Shown: positions 40,099-48,998, counted from the first letter of the stretch. The stretch is DNA of 64,000 nt from Arthrobacter sp. ISL-28 (GCF_018613875.1 NZ_JAGGPJ010000018.1:48971-112970); one strand, 5' to 3'. Notes: generated by a model from the letters alone, not told the origin. Made by a program: numbers and translations.

Positions 40099-41103
40099 TC
40101 AGTCCCGGGGCCGGAGGCGGGTGGTGGGCAATGCCGGGGCCGGCAGGGGCGCTGGTTGCCCGGGAGGGAAGGTGCCGAAGCGCGGGCTGTCGCCGGTGTT
40201 CCATGCGGGACTGCCAGGCGGATTGTCCGCGCCGATCTCGGCCTGCCACTGCTCCCGGTAGGTGACGATTTCCTCGTGGCTCCGGCCGACGAAATTCCAC
40301 CACATGAGGATTTGCTCGCCCAAGGGTTCCCCGCCGATGAGGAGCGTCCGCACCGGCTCGTCGCCCGCAGTGAGTGTCAGGGACAGACGGCCCACCGGCA
40401 GGAAGGCCAGATGGTCCTCGGCCAGCGAGTGCCCGTCCAAGTGCAGGATGCCCGAGTCCAGCAAAATGCCATGTTCAAAAGTCGGATCCGTGGTGAGTTC
40501 CAGCGTGGCGCCGGGCTCGAGCAGGATCTCGGCCCCGAGGAGCGGGGTGTGTGTCGTGACCGGGGAAGTGCTTCCGGAGAGGGAGCCCAGGAAGACGCGC
40601 AGGGTCCATCCCTCACCTGTGACAGGTTCGGGGCGGTAGTTCTCGAACGTCGGTTCGATGTGGCGGGCCGCCTCCGGCAGGGCCACCCACAGTTGGGCGC
40701 CGTGCAGGACATCGGTGTCCGGGGTGGAGAATTCCGAGTGGCTGATGCCTTTGCCGGCGGTCATCAGGTTGATTTCGCCGGGCCGGACCATGGCGTGGAA
40801 GCCGGCGGAGTCCCGGTGCTCGACCTCTCCGGTGAAGAGCCAGCTGACCGTCTGCAGGCCGGTGTGGGGGTGCCGGGGAACCTTCATTCCCCCGGAAGCG
40901 CGGACATGGTCGGGCCCGTAGTGGTCGAGGAAGCACCATGCGCCGATGAGGCTGCGCTGCCGCTGCGGCAGGGTGCGGCGCACGTCCATGGCACGCGGCC
41001 CGCCCAGCGGGACGGCGCGGGGCGCAAGCATCTCGATGTCGGAAGCGGCGCCTTGCGCGGCCTCGCAAAGCATTTCCCGGGGGACGGCTTCGGTGTTGCT
41101 CAT
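40099..41103 (-). CDS. Pirin family protein
   Basis: A 334-residue bicupin (PF02678 and PF05726). The N-terminal cupin has the metal ligands in PRHPHTGLQTVSWLF (two His) and KGISHSEFS (His and Glu), the same four ligands as in human pirin, so an iron-binding site is intact. Several bacterial pirins have quercetinase activity; others bind regulatory or metabolic enzymes. The ATG at 41103 has a TAGGCT box 7 nt upstream and is probably leaderless. The frame is open further upstream but has no start signal there. Confidence 0.92.
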   Translation of the reverse strand: MSNTEAVPREMLCEAAQGAASDIEMLAPRAVPLGGPRAMDVRRTLPQRQRSLIGAWCFLDHYGPDHVRASGGMKVPRHPHTGLQTVSWLFTGEVEHRDSAGFHAMVRPGEINLMTAGKGISHSEFSTPDTDVLHGAQLWVALPEAARHIEPTFENYRPEPVTGEGWTLRVFLGSLSGSTSPVTTHTPLLGAEILLEPGATLELTTDPTFEHGILLDSGILHLDGHSLAEDHLAFLPVGRLSLTLTAGDEPVRTLLIGGEPLGEQILMWWNFVGRSHEEIVTYREQWQAEIGADNPPGSPAWNTGDSPRFGTFPPGQPAPLPAPALPTTRLRPRD

Positions 41104-41110
41104 GTGGACA

Positions 41111-41116
41111 AGCCTA
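41111..41116 (-). promoter_or_regulatory. -10 box (TAGGCT) of the pirin gene
   Basis: Minus-strand TAGGCT is 7 nt before the ATG at 41103. Confidence 0.55.
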
Positions 41117-41135
41117 GACCCGGCAGGACGGCAGA

Positions 41136-41168
41136 AGGCGCCAACGTTCCAATGGAACGTTGGCGCCT
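41136..41168 (-). terminator. Hairpin after the sugar porter gene
   Basis: A 15-bp perfect stem (arm AGGCGCCAACGTTCC) with a 3-nt loop lies 26 bp past the porter stop and just upstream of the pirin promoter. There is no strong U-tract. Confidence 0.65.
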
Positions 41169-41194
41169 CCGCATGTCCAGGGGGTAAGGGCCGG

Positions 41195-42634
41195 TTAGAC
41201 CTTAACGGACCCCTTCGGAACAAACAGGGTTTCGGCCTGTTCCAGTGACATGCCGTTCGTCTCCGGCACCTTGTACATGACGAAGAAGAAGGAGGCTGCC
41301 GCGAAGAGCGCGTACATGGCGTACGTCAGCGGCAGTGAACCGGCGGCCATCACGGGGAAGCTCAGGGTGATGACGAAGTTGGCGATCCATTGGGCGGCGG
41401 CCGCCAGGCCCAGGGCGCGGGCGCGGATCCGGGACGGGAAGATTTCGCCCAGCAGCACCCACACGAGCGGGCCCCAGGAGGCGCCGAAGCTGACCACGAA
41501 GACGTTGGCGGCAACGAGGGCAACAGGGCCCCAGGCGCCGGGAAGGGAGATCTCCGAGCCGCTGCCGGTGGATGAGGCGAAGGCCACGGCCATGGTGGCC
41601 AGCGAGGCCGCCATGCCGATCGACCCCACCAGCAGGATGGGCCGGCGGCCGATCCGGTCCACGAGGGCGATGGCCACAAGGGTCACCAGGATGTTGGTGA
41701 CGGAGGTTGCCACCGATATGGCCAGCGAGTCCTTCTCCTGAAAGCCCACGGCCTTCCACAGCGTGGTGGAGTAGTAGAAGATCACGTTGATGCCCACGAA
41801 CTGCTGCAGCACGGACAGGATGATGCCGATCCACACTACCGCCTGCAGCCCGAGGACCTTGCCGCGCAGCGAGCCCTTCTTGCCGGCCAGCTGGTCTTCC
41901 TCGATGGCCTCGCGGATTTCACGCAGGTGGCGGTCGGTGTCCTCGTTCGGTGCGATGGAGTCGAAGACCTTGCGCGCCAGGTCTTCCTTGCCCTGGAAGA
42001 CCAGGAAGCGCGGGGACTCGGGAAGGGTGTAGGAGATGGCACCGTAGACCACGGCAGGAAGGGCGGCCGCCAGGAACATCCAGCGCCAGGCTTCAATGCC
42101 CAGCCAGAGGGGCTGGTTGGCGCCGCCTGCGGAGGTGGCGAAGAGCGCGTCGGAGAGCAGCGCGGCGAAGATGCCGGTGGTGATGGCGAGCTGCTGGAGC
42201 GAGGCCAGGCGTCCGCGGACGTGGCGCGGCGAGATCTCGGAGATATAGGCGGGCGCGATCACCGATGCCAGGCCGATGCCGAGGCCGCCCACGAGCCGCC
42301 AAAAGATGAGGTCCCAGACGCTGAACGCGAAGCCGGTGCCGATGGCGCTGACAAGGAACAGCAGCGATCCCAGCTTCATGGCGGGAATCCGGCCGTACCG
42401 GTCCGCCACCTTGCCCGCCATGTACGCGCCTGCCGCGCAGCCCAGCAGGGCGACAGCCACGGCGAACCCGGTGACGCCCTCGCTCAGGGCGAATTCGTCT
42501 TTCATCGCATCGACGGCGCCGTTGACTACGGACGAGTCGAAGCCGAACAGGAAGCCGCCCACGGCGCCGGCAAGCGCCAGCCAAATGACCCGCTGCGGGA
42601 TCTTGGCGGTTGGTTGCTCGGTGGCGGTGGACAT
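41195..42634 (-). CDS. MFS sugar porter (sugar:H+ symporter family)
   Basis: A 479-residue, 12-segment permease. GGFLFGFDSSVVNGAVDAM in segment 1, VADRYGRIPAMKLG in loop 2-3, PESPRFLVFQGKEDLARK before the central loop and KVPETNGMSLEQAE at the C-terminus are sugar-porter signatures (PF00083). Actinobacterial relatives carry glucose, xylose, arabinose or myo-inositol. GAGGGAG precedes the ATG at 42634. It is monocistronic: a strong hairpin precedes it (end of the DHA2 gene) and another follows it. Confidence 0.93.
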   Translation of the reverse strand: MSTATEQPTAKIPQRVIWLALAGAVGGFLFGFDSSVVNGAVDAMKDEFALSEGVTGFAVAVALLGCAAGAYMAGKVADRYGRIPAMKLGSLLFLVSAIGTGFAFSVWDLIFWRLVGGLGIGLASVIAPAYISEISPRHVRGRLASLQQLAITTGIFAALLSDALFATSAGGANQPLWLGIEAWRWMFLAAALPAVVYGAISYTLPESPRFLVFQGKEDLARKVFDSIAPNEDTDRHLREIREAIEEDQLAGKKGSLRGKVLGLQAVVWIGIILSVLQQFVGINVIFYYSTTLWKAVGFQEKDSLAISVATSVTNILVTLVAIALVDRIGRRPILLVGSIGMAASLATMAVAFASSTGSGSEISLPGAWGPVALVAANVFVVSFGASWGPLVWVLLGEIFPSRIRARALGLAAAAQWIANFVITLSFPVMAAGSLPLTYAMYALFAAASFFFVMYKVPETNGMSLEQAETLFVPKGSVKV

Positions 42635-42762
42635 GGATCTCCCTCGGGTTTGGGGGTGGGTGGATGCGGTGCGGACGTCGTCGGCTGCGGATACCGGCCC
42701 AGACTGCCGGCGCACACGCGCCTAACAGTGTGCCATGTCACCGGCTGCTGTTCCACTTCAGG

Positions 42763-42808
42763 ACACAAGACGACGACGGCGGGACATCCCGCCGTCGTCG
42801 TCTTGTGT
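42763..42808 (-). terminator. Terminator of the DHA2 exporter gene
   Basis: A perfect 21-bp stem (42763-42783 with 42788-42808) with loop ACAT, 12 bp past the stop codon at 42821. On the minus strand the downstream T content is low, but the stem is very stable. Confidence 0.85.
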
Positions 42809-42820
42809 TGGGTGTGGCCG

Positions 42821-44473
42821 CTAGTGGGCGGCGACTGTCTCTTTTGCTGCCGCCGTCGGGTCCGTGAGCTTCTTGTTGGGCAGGGCGAAGCTGATCAGGA
42901 ACGCGATGCCGGTGAGCGCCGCGGCCGTGAGCATCACGGCGTCGATGGACTGGGCGAAGCCCTCCGTGATGGGCCGGGTCAGCACCGGGTTGGCCGAGTG
43001 GAGCCAGCTGGTGTCGTTCAGGGACTCGTTGGTGGCGCCGTTCCTGAAGAACTCGTACAGCTTCGCGTTCGCTGGATCGGCGGCCACGGCGGGGTCCTGG
43101 AGAACTTTGAGGAACGCGGTGTTCTGCATGGCGTCCTTCATGCCGCCAGCGATCCTGTCGGCCGCGAGGCTGAAGAGCATGGAGATGAACACCGCGGTTC
43201 CCACGGCGCCGCCCATGGAGCGAAAGAACGCCGCGGACGACGTGCCCACGCCCATGTCCTTCGGCGGGACGGAGACCTGCATGGCCAGGGTGAGCGGCTG
43301 CATGCAGAAGCCCAGACCGAGTCCGAAGAACACTGCGATCAGGCCCGGAACCCAGAGGCCGGTGTCCACGCCGAGGGAGAGCCCCATGGCGACGGCGGCC
43401 GCGGTCAGGACGGCGGTGCCCAGGACCGGGAAAATCCGGTAGGTGCCCGACGCGGAGATGGTCCGTCCGGCGGTGATGGAACCGGTGAGGATGCCCACGG
43501 TGAAGGTGATCATCATCAGGCCCGCCTCGGTGGGCGTGAGGCCCTTCACCAGCTGGAGGTACATGGGCAGCATGGCGATGGCGCCGAACATCCCGATGCC
43601 GATGATGAAGTTCAGCAGCGAGGACAGGCCGAAGGTGAGGTTCCGGAAGAGGCGAAGCGGGATGAGGGCGTAGTCGCCGGCGCGCTGCTCGGCCAGCAGG
43701 AACGCGATGATGCCGACGACTCCGAGGCCGATACAGAGAAGGGAGGCCGCCGAGGTCCAGCCCCAGGTCCGGCCCTGCTCAGCCACGAGCAGGAGCGGCA
43801 CGATGGCCAGGGTGATGGCGGCGGCACCCCAGTAGTCGATCTTCTGCTTCACGTGCTTGGCGGGCAGGTGCAGGTAGAGGAAAACGACCGCCAGCGCTGC
43901 CAGACCGATCGGGAGGTTGATGAAGAACACCCAGCGCCATCCGTCGAAGCCGAGGATGTGTGAGGAGCCCGCGAAGGCCCCGCCCACCACGGGCCCGAGC
44001 ACCGAGGAGATGCCGAAGACGGACATGAAGTAGCCCTGGAACTTGGACCGGTCCTTGAGCGAAACGATGTCGCCGATGATCGTGAGCGCCAGGGCCAGCA
44101 GGCCGCCGGCGCCCATGCCCTGGATGCCGCGGGCAATGGCCAGCTCGGTCATCGAGTGCACCGAGCCGGCGTACAGGGAGCCGGCCAGGAAGATCATAAT
44201 CGCGGCCAGGTACAGCGGGCGGCGCCCGAAGATGTCGCTGAGCTTGCCGTACAGCGGGGTGCTCACCGTGGAGGTGATGAGGTAGGCCGTGGTGGCCCAG
44301 GCCTGAAGTGAGAGGCCGTCGAGGTCGTTGGCGATGGTGTAGATGGATGTGGACACGATGGTCTGGTCCAGCGACGACAGGAACATGCCGAGCATGAGCC
44401 CCACCATGACGGTGATGGTCTGGCGCTTGGTCAGGGCCTCTCCCGGTGCGGGGCCGGCGGTGGTTTTGGACAT
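42821..44473 (-). CDS. MFS drug exporter, DHA2 (EmrB/QacA) family, 14 TM
   Basis: A 550-residue drug:H+ antiporter. LGMFLSSLDQTIVSTSIYTI in segment 1 is the DHA2 motif (LD.TIV..A), GKLSDIFGRRPLYL is motif A, and GPVVGGAFAGSSHILGFDGW in segment 5 includes the antiporter motif C G-rich run. A large extracellular loop before the last segment is rich in polar residues. GGAG lies upstream of the ATG. A dyad (44508-44528) in its promoter region points to a local repressor, but no regulator gene is next to it. It ends in a strong hairpin. Confidence 0.93.
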   Translation of the reverse strand: MSKTTAGPAPGEALTKRQTITVMVGLMLGMFLSSLDQTIVSTSIYTIANDLDGLSLQAWATTAYLITSTVSTPLYGKLSDIFGRRPLYLAAIMIFLAGSLYAGSVHSMTELAIARGIQGMGAGGLLALALTIIGDIVSLKDRSKFQGYFMSVFGISSVLGPVVGGAFAGSSHILGFDGWRWVFFINLPIGLAALAVVFLYLHLPAKHVKQKIDYWGAAAITLAIVPLLLVAEQGRTWGWTSAASLLCIGLGVVGIIAFLLAEQRAGDYALIPLRLFRNLTFGLSSLLNFIIGIGMFGAIAMLPMYLQLVKGLTPTEAGLMMITFTVGILTGSITAGRTISASGTYRIFPVLGTAVLTAAAVAMGLSLGVDTGLWVPGLIAVFFGLGLGFCMQPLTLAMQVSVPPKDMGVGTSSAAFFRSMGGAVGTAVFISMLFSLAADRIAGGMKDAMQNTAFLKVLQDPAVAADPANAKLYEFFRNGATNESLNDTSWLHSANPVLTRPITEGFAQSIDAVMLTAAALTGIAFLISFALPNKKLTDPTAAAKETVAAH

Positions 44474-44507
44474 GGTGGCTCCAAGGGAAATGGGGGGATT
44501 GCGATTA

Positions 44508-44528
44508 ATAGTTGCTTTCAGTAACTAT
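44508..44528. promoter_or_regulatory. Operator upstream of the DHA2 exporter
   Basis: ATAGTT (44508-44513) and AACTAT (44523-44528) with a 9-bp spacer form an AT-rich dyad 35 bp before the exporter ATG, in the style of MarR/TetR sites. Confidence 0.6.
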
Positions 44529-44678
44529 CTTACGGGCCGCTTTGTTCCCCGCCTGCAGAAATTTCTGGCTCGGACCGGCATAGGGGGTTAGATCTTGGCG
44601 CTCAGGGACGTTCTCAGTGCCGACACCGCACGCATCACCGCCGACTTCTTACCAGCGCACCCTTCACCAGCGCACCTT

Positions 44679-45191
44679 TCACCGCTCGATGAGGATGCCA
44701 TCCGGGTCGCACCAGATGGTCGCACCCGTGCGGATGGTCACCCCGTCGATCAGCAGGTCCACGTCGGTCTCCCCGGCGCCGGCCTTCGCGCTCTTGCGCG
44801 GATTGCTGCCCAGGGCCTTGACGCCGAGCGGCAGTTCCGCGATCGCCTCACGGTCGCGGATGGCCCCGTTAATTACGACGCCGGCCCAGCCGTTCGCCAC
44901 GGCGCTCGCCGCGATCATGTCCCCCATGAGTGCTGTGCGGAGCGAGCCGCTGCCGTCCACCACGAGCACGGCGCCGTTGCCCGGGGACGCCAGGGTGGAC
45001 TTCACGAGCGCGTTGTCCTCAAAGCACCGGATGGTCCGGACAGGACCGCTGAAATGGGAGTGGCCCCCGAGCGACTGAAACTGCAGGGCGATAGAGGCCA
45101 GTTCCTCACCCCGTTCGTCGTAGAGATCGGCGGTGTTGACGACCGCGGCAGTCTGGTTAGCCGGGGAATTGCCGGCAGGGGAAGCGGTCAT
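44679..45191 (-). CDS. rraA: RraA family protein (RNase E activity regulator/aldolase-like)
   Basis: A 170-residue swivelling-domain protein (PF03737). FSGPVRTIRCFEDNALVKST near residue 47, VLVVDGSGSLRTALMGDMIA near residue 76 and GAIRDREAIAELPLGVKALG near residue 108 are the family signatures. In E. coli RraA inhibits RNase E; the wider family includes HMG aldolases and oxaloacetate decarboxylases that need the G-x-x-x-R-D motif, present here as NGAIRD, so a metabolic role is possible. TTAGGAG precedes the ATG. It is divergent from an MFS gene with 162 bp between. Confidence 0.9.
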   Translation of the reverse strand: MTASPAGNSPANQTAAVVNTADLYDERGEELASIALQFQSLGGHSHFSGPVRTIRCFEDNALVKSTLASPGNGAVLVVDGSGSLRTALMGDMIAASAVANGWAGVVINGAIRDREAIAELPLGVKALGSNPRKSAKAGAGETDVDLLIDGVTIRTGATIWCDPDGILIER

Positions 45192-45353
45192 TGGTTCTCC
45201 TAAGCGCGTCTGACTGGCTCGGTACGAGCGATCACGGGGTGGTTCAACGCCCAGTAACCGCGTTGAACTTGGCGTCGAATGATTCCGCGTCGCTCTTGGC
45301 TCCCACGATAGTCTGAATGCACACGATCAAAAGCGTTCCAGGGGGAGCCTGCC

Positions 45354-46655
45354 ATGAGTCTGTCTGACATTCCCGGTGCAGTTCCCGATCCCGCGTTGGT
45401 GGGGGCGCGATCAGCCACGGCGTTCGCCGAACCCACCGTCCGGGTCAGGCCCCTGTGGACCACGGGCGTCGTGCTGGTCAATGTTGGCATCAACGCGGCG
45501 TTCTTCGGCCCCATCCAGGTCCTCCTTGGCCAGCAGGCCGAGCATTTCGACCCCGGCCAGAAGGAAGCCATTCTCGCCTTGGTAACCGGTGCCGGTGCGG
45601 CGGTATCGCTCGTGGCCAACCCTCTTTTCGGCGCGTTCAGTGACAGAACCACCTCCCGCTTCGGCCGCCGGGTGCCGTGGGTCCTCATTGGGGCACTCCT
45701 GGGCGCCGCCGCACTCATAGCTCTGGCCGGGGCACCGAATGTGGCCTTCATGACCCTGCTCTGGTGCCTCGTGCAGGCGGGCTGCAACGGCGCCTACGCC
45801 GCCATCACCGCAGCCATTCCCGACCGGGTCCCCGTACCCCAGCGGGCCACCGTGGGAGGCCTCGCCGCCATGGGCCAGACGGTCGGCATCCTCATCGGCG
45901 CGGTGATTGCCGCCGTCGTCAGTGGGAACTTCGCGCTGGGCTACCTTGTCTGCGCCGCTGCCCTGGTGGCCGGCGTGGTGATGTACCTGTTCAGGAGCGA
46001 CGATGCTCCGCTCCCGGCCGAAGCCAGGCCGCAGCTGAACTGGGCTGACTTCCTGCTCGGCTTCATCCGGCCGCTGGGCCACTCCGACTTCGCCTGGGCA
46101 TGGATCACGCGGCTGCTCGTCAACGTCGGCAACCACATGGTCACGCTGTACCTGCTGTTCTTCCTCGCCGACGCCGTGCACCTGAAGGAAACCGCCGGGC
46201 TTGAGCCGGCCTTCGGCGTGCTCGTGCTGACCGGGCTCTACGCCGTGTTCGTCATTATTACCAGCATCATCGGCGGCCGTCTCAGCGACCGCACGGGCAA
46301 GCGCAAGCCCCTGGTCATCGCGTCCTCCGCGATCATCGCGCTGGCGTCCCTGATCCTCGCCTTTGCTCCCACCTGGACCGGCGGCATCATCGGCGCCAGC
46401 GTCCTGGGCATCGGCTTCGGCGCCTACCTCGCGGTGGACTTCGCCCTCATCACCCAGGTGCTGCCCAGCGCCGGGGACCGGGCGAAGGACCTGGGTGTGA
46501 TCAACATCGCCAACTCCTTGCCCCAGGTCATCGCCCCGGCACTGGCCTGGCCTTTCGTCACGCTCTGGGGCGGCTACGTCTCGCTCTATGTAGCCGCGGC
46601 GGTGATCGGCCTGCTGGGCGCTGTGTTCGTGGTCAAGATCAAGGGCGTTGACTGA
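45354..46655 (+). CDS. MFS transporter (GPH-like or disaccharide importer-like)
   Basis: A 433-residue, 12-segment permease. The loop after segment 2, FGAFSDRTTSRFGRRVPWVL, and NPLFG.FSDR are typical of MFS members near the glycoside-pentoside-hexuronide and Suc1/sucrose groups (D-R-T-x-S-R-F-G-R-R). SIIGGRLSDRTGKRKPLVIA is the repeat-related motif in loop 8-9. The ATG follows GGGGGAG by 6 nt. Substrate is unknown; its weak link is to the TetR gene 89 bp downstream on the same strand. Confidence 0.87.
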   Translation: MSLSDIPGAVPDPALVGARSATAFAEPTVRVRPLWTTGVVLVNVGINAAFFGPIQVLLGQQAEHFDPGQKEAILALVTGAGAAVSLVANPLFGAFSDRTTSRFGRRVPWVLIGALLGAAALIALAGAPNVAFMTLLWCLVQAGCNGAYAAITAAIPDRVPVPQRATVGGLAAMGQTVGILIGAVIAAVVSGNFALGYLVCAAALVAGVVMYLFRSDDAPLPAEARPQLNWADFLLGFIRPLGHSDFAWAWITRLLVNVGNHMVTLYLLFFLADAVHLKETAGLEPAFGVLVLTGLYAVFVIITSIIGGRLSDRTGKRKPLVIASSAIIALASLILAFAPTWTGGIIGASVLGIGFGAYLAVDFALITQVLPSAGDRAKDLGVINIANSLPQVIAPALAWPFVTLWGGYVSLYVAAAVIGLLGAVFVVKIKGVD

Positions 46656-46711
46656 CTGTAGTGCTGCTGGCCTGCTCCGGAGACTAGAGGGGAGGCGAAA
46701 GACCAGTGGCG

Positions 46712-46717
46712 TATAGT
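46712..46717 (+). promoter_or_regulatory. Possible -10 box (TATAGT) for the TetR gene
   Basis: TATAGT lies 27 nt before the ATG at 46745, which would give a leader of about 20 nt with an AGGA ribosome-binding site. Confidence 0.45.
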
Positions 46718-46744
46718 TGACTCCGAATTGCGGGCAGGACCGGG

Positions 46745-47392
46745 ATGGGGCCTCTCCTCGCTGCCGCAGGAATCTCAACCCCCGGACTGATGATGCTTGA
46801 ATTTAATCCAGATCTTCCGCCCATGGCCGCCCCTCCGTCCCTGCCCCGGCAGCAGGCCCGCTACGCCCGCATCCTCGATGTGGCAGCCGCCTTCGCGCGC
46901 AAGGGCCTCCAGTCCGTCACCCTGTCCGAGGTCGCGGCCAAGGCCAACGTCCCACTCGGAACGCTCTACCGCTACTTCCCCTCCAGCACGCACCTAATGC
47001 TTGCCCTTTACCGGCACCAGCTGAGTGAACTCAAAGTGGGGAGCTGGCCGGGGGCCGGAACGGTGCGTATCCACGCCCTGTCCGGTGTGGTGATGGAAAT
47101 CTTCCACATGCGCGTCATGCAACCCGCTGTGGAGCAGTGCCTCAGCAAGGGCGTATATATCGCTGACCGTGACACCACGGCGCTGCTGCGCGAGATCGAC
47201 GCCCTGTCCGAGCGGGCCGTGACCGCTGCCAGCGGCGACACCGCCATCTCCCGGGTGCTGCTTCTGACGGTCAGTGGTCTAGTCCAGTCGCTCCGCTGTC
47301 GACGTTTATCGCTGTTCGAGGCGGAAGAAGACCTCAAGAAGGCATGCTCCCTGCTGGTTCCCAAGCCCCGCACTATGCGGCATACCGCGTAA
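46745..47392 (+). CDS. TetR family regulator (KstR-like)
   Basis: A 215-residue protein. ARYARILDVAAAFARKGLQS leads into the HTH VTLSEVAAKANVPLGTLYRY, then FPSSTHLMLALYRHQLSEL. That wording resembles the KstR/KstR2 cholesterol and fatty-acid regulators of actinobacteria, but no lipid catabolism genes are nearby. The ligand domain is short. The ATG at 46745 has AGGA 5 nt upstream; later in-frame ATGs at 46790 and 46823 would also keep the HTH. It may regulate the MFS gene just upstream or a distant target. Confidence 0.82.
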   Translation: MGPLLAAAGISTPGLMMLEFNPDLPPMAAPPSLPRQQARYARILDVAAAFARKGLQSVTLSEVAAKANVPLGTLYRYFPSSTHLMLALYRHQLSELKVGSWPGAGTVRIHALSGVVMEIFHMRVMQPAVEQCLSKGVYIADRDTTALLREIDALSERAVTAASGDTAISRVLLLTVSGLVQSLRCRRLSLFEAEEDLKKACSLLVPKPRTMRHTA

Positions 47393-47454
47393 CTGGCCTA
47401 GACCACTGACGGTTTTTAAGGCCGATTTCGGTGAACTCGGGCACATGACGATCC

Positions 47455-47470
47455 GAGAAAACGTTTTCTC
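47455..47470. promoter_or_regulatory. LacI-family operator (perfect 16-bp palindrome)
   Basis: GAGAAAACGTTTTCTC is a perfect palindrome with the central CG and flanking A/T runs typical of LacI/GalR-family sites. TTGTCA follows at once (47471-47476). No LacI gene or carbohydrate gene is adjacent. Confidence 0.75.
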
Positions 47471-47512
47471 TTGTCAAGTTGCGCCGTCCGCGGCAACGGA
47501 GGTGCTCCCAGA

Positions 47513-47611
47513 ATGTTTACCATTGCAGGACCGGAGTCGCTAGCAACCCGTACCCGCGGGCTTTATGACGGACCCGCCACCCTTTGGGCCGTCAGAGAAG
47601 CGCGCACCTGA
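47513..47611 (+). CDS. Possible 32-residue ORF downstream of the LacI operator
   Basis: An ATG with GGAGG about 10 nt upstream opens 32 codons, MFTIAGPESLATRTRGLYDG onwards, ending in TGA. No family is recognised. Operator, ribosome-binding site and ORF look like the front of an operon whose main gene is gone; it could equally be a leader ORF for the malic enzyme 69 bp downstream. Confidence 0.3.
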   Translation: MFTIAGPESLATRTRGLYDGPATLWAVREART

Positions 47612-47680
47612 CCATCTTGAGCCTCCAATGCTTGAGCCATACTGTGCCGTACGCCCACGGCTAGCCCAGGAGACAACGAC

Positions 47681-48883
47681 GTGTCCATTGAAACGATCGT
47701 CCCCACCGACAACACCGCCGCCGAAGCTCTGACGGAGCAGGAAATTTTTGCAGCGCACGAGGGCGGCAAGCTCTCGATTTCCAGCACAGTCCCCCTGGTC
47801 AACAAGCGCGATCTTTCCATCGCCTACACGCCGGGCGTCGCCGAGGTCAGCCGCGCCATCCACGCTGATCCGAAACTCGCCAAGACGCACACCTGGGCCG
47901 AGCGCCTGGTAGTCGTGGTCAGCGACGGAACCGCTGTGCTTGGCCTCGGCAACATCGGTCCCAGCGCCTCCCTTCCGGTCATGGAAGGCAAGTCCGCCCT
48001 CTTCAAGGCGTTCGGCGAGCTGGACTCCATTCCGCTGGTCCTGAACACTACGGACGTTGACGAAATCGTGGAAACGCTCGTCCGCCTGCGCCCCAGCTTT
48101 GGCGCGGTCAACCTCGAAGATGTCTCGGCCCCGCGCTGCTTCGAGCTGGAAGAAAAGCTTATCGAAGCCCTCGACTGCCCCGTCATGCACGATGACCAGC
48201 ACGGCACCGCCGTCGTGGTCCTCGCGGCACTGACCGGCGCCGCGAAGGTCACCGGCCGCGAGCTCGAAGGTCTCCGCGTGGTGGTGTCCGGCGCCGGAGC
48301 CGCAGGCATCGCCGTCGCTGAAATCCTGCTCACGGCAGGCATCAAGGACGTCGTGCTGCTGGACTCCCGCGGCATCATCAACGCCGAGCGTGCGGACATC
48401 GCCGCCGACCCCGCCAGCAAGAAATTCCAGATGGCTCAGCGCAGCAACCCCCGCGGCATCGCCGGCGGCCCCGGTGAAGCCCTGCTCGGCGCGGACGTCT
48501 TCATCGGCGTCTCCTCCTCCAAGCTGGACGAAGAGCACCTGAAGCTGATGAACCACAGCTCCATCGTGTTCGCGCTGTCCAACCCGGACCCCGAAGTTCT
48601 GCCGGAAGTTGCCGTCAAGTACGCGGCCGTCGTGGCCACGGGCCGCAGCGACTTCCCCAACCAGATCAACAACGTCCTGGCTTTCCCGGGGATCTTCCGC
48701 GGCGCGCTCGACGCCGGTGCCCGCCGCATCACCCCGGCCATGAAGCTGGCGGCCGCCCGGGCCATCGCCGGGCTGGCGGAGGAGAACCTGTCCGCAGACT
48801 ACATCGTGCCCAGCCCTCTGGACCCGCGCGTTGCACCGGCCGTCACTGCAGCCGTGGCCGCAGCGGCTGCCGACGCAGTCTGA
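47681..48883 (+). CDS. NAD(P)-dependent malic enzyme
   Basis: A 400-residue malic enzyme: malate + NAD(P)+ to pyruvate + CO2 + NAD(P)H. The N-terminal domain has AYTPGVAEVSRAIHADPKLA, VLGLGNIGPSASLPVMEGKS and, near residue 165, VMHDDQHGTAVVVLAALTGA with the metal-binding acidic residues. The Rossmann motif VVVSGAGAAGIAVAEILLTA follows. There is no C-terminal phosphotransacetylase-like domain, so it is the short form. The start is a GTG with AGGAG 8 nt upstream. A LacI operator lies 211 bp before it, and a strong terminator follows. It links C4 acids to pyruvate and supplies reducing power. Confidence 0.95.
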   Translation: MSIETIVPTDNTAAEALTEQEIFAAHEGGKLSISSTVPLVNKRDLSIAYTPGVAEVSRAIHADPKLAKTHTWAERLVVVVSDGTAVLGLGNIGPSASLPVMEGKSALFKAFGELDSIPLVLNTTDVDEIVETLVRLRPSFGAVNLEDVSAPRCFELEEKLIEALDCPVMHDDQHGTAVVVLAALTGAAKVTGRELEGLRVVVSGAGAAGIAVAEILLTAGIKDVVLLDSRGIINAERADIAADPASKKFQMAQRSNPRGIAGGPGEALLGADVFIGVSSSKLDEEHLKLMNHSSIVFALSNPDPEVLPEVAVKYAAVVATGRSDFPNQINNVLAFPGIFRGALDAGARRITPAMKLAAARAIAGLAEENLSADYIVPSPLDPRVAPAVTAAVAAAAADAV

Positions 48884-48958
48884 GGAAGACCCGCCTCTGA
48901 CCCGTCGCTGTTCAACTGCCATCGGTCAGCGGCGGCTGAGAACGGCTGACTGAAAGTC

Positions 48959-48998
48959 CGACGGCGGCGCCTCCCATGCTGGGGAGGCGCCGCCGTCG
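48959..48998 (+). terminator. Terminator of the malic enzyme gene
   Basis: A 17-bp perfect GC-rich stem (48959-48975 with 48982-48998), 6-nt loop, then TTCTC, 76 bp past the stop codon. Confidence 0.75.

Noticed and set aside
41927..43963. 678-codon plus-strand frame opposite the sugar porter and DHA2 exporter
   Set aside because: It runs through a strong terminator hairpin, and its translation is low-complexity (Gly/Glu/His-rich), unlike the two conserved permeases opposite.
45411..46778. 455-codon minus-strand frame opposite the MFS gene
   Set aside because: Shadow of a 12-segment permease; no protein-family features.
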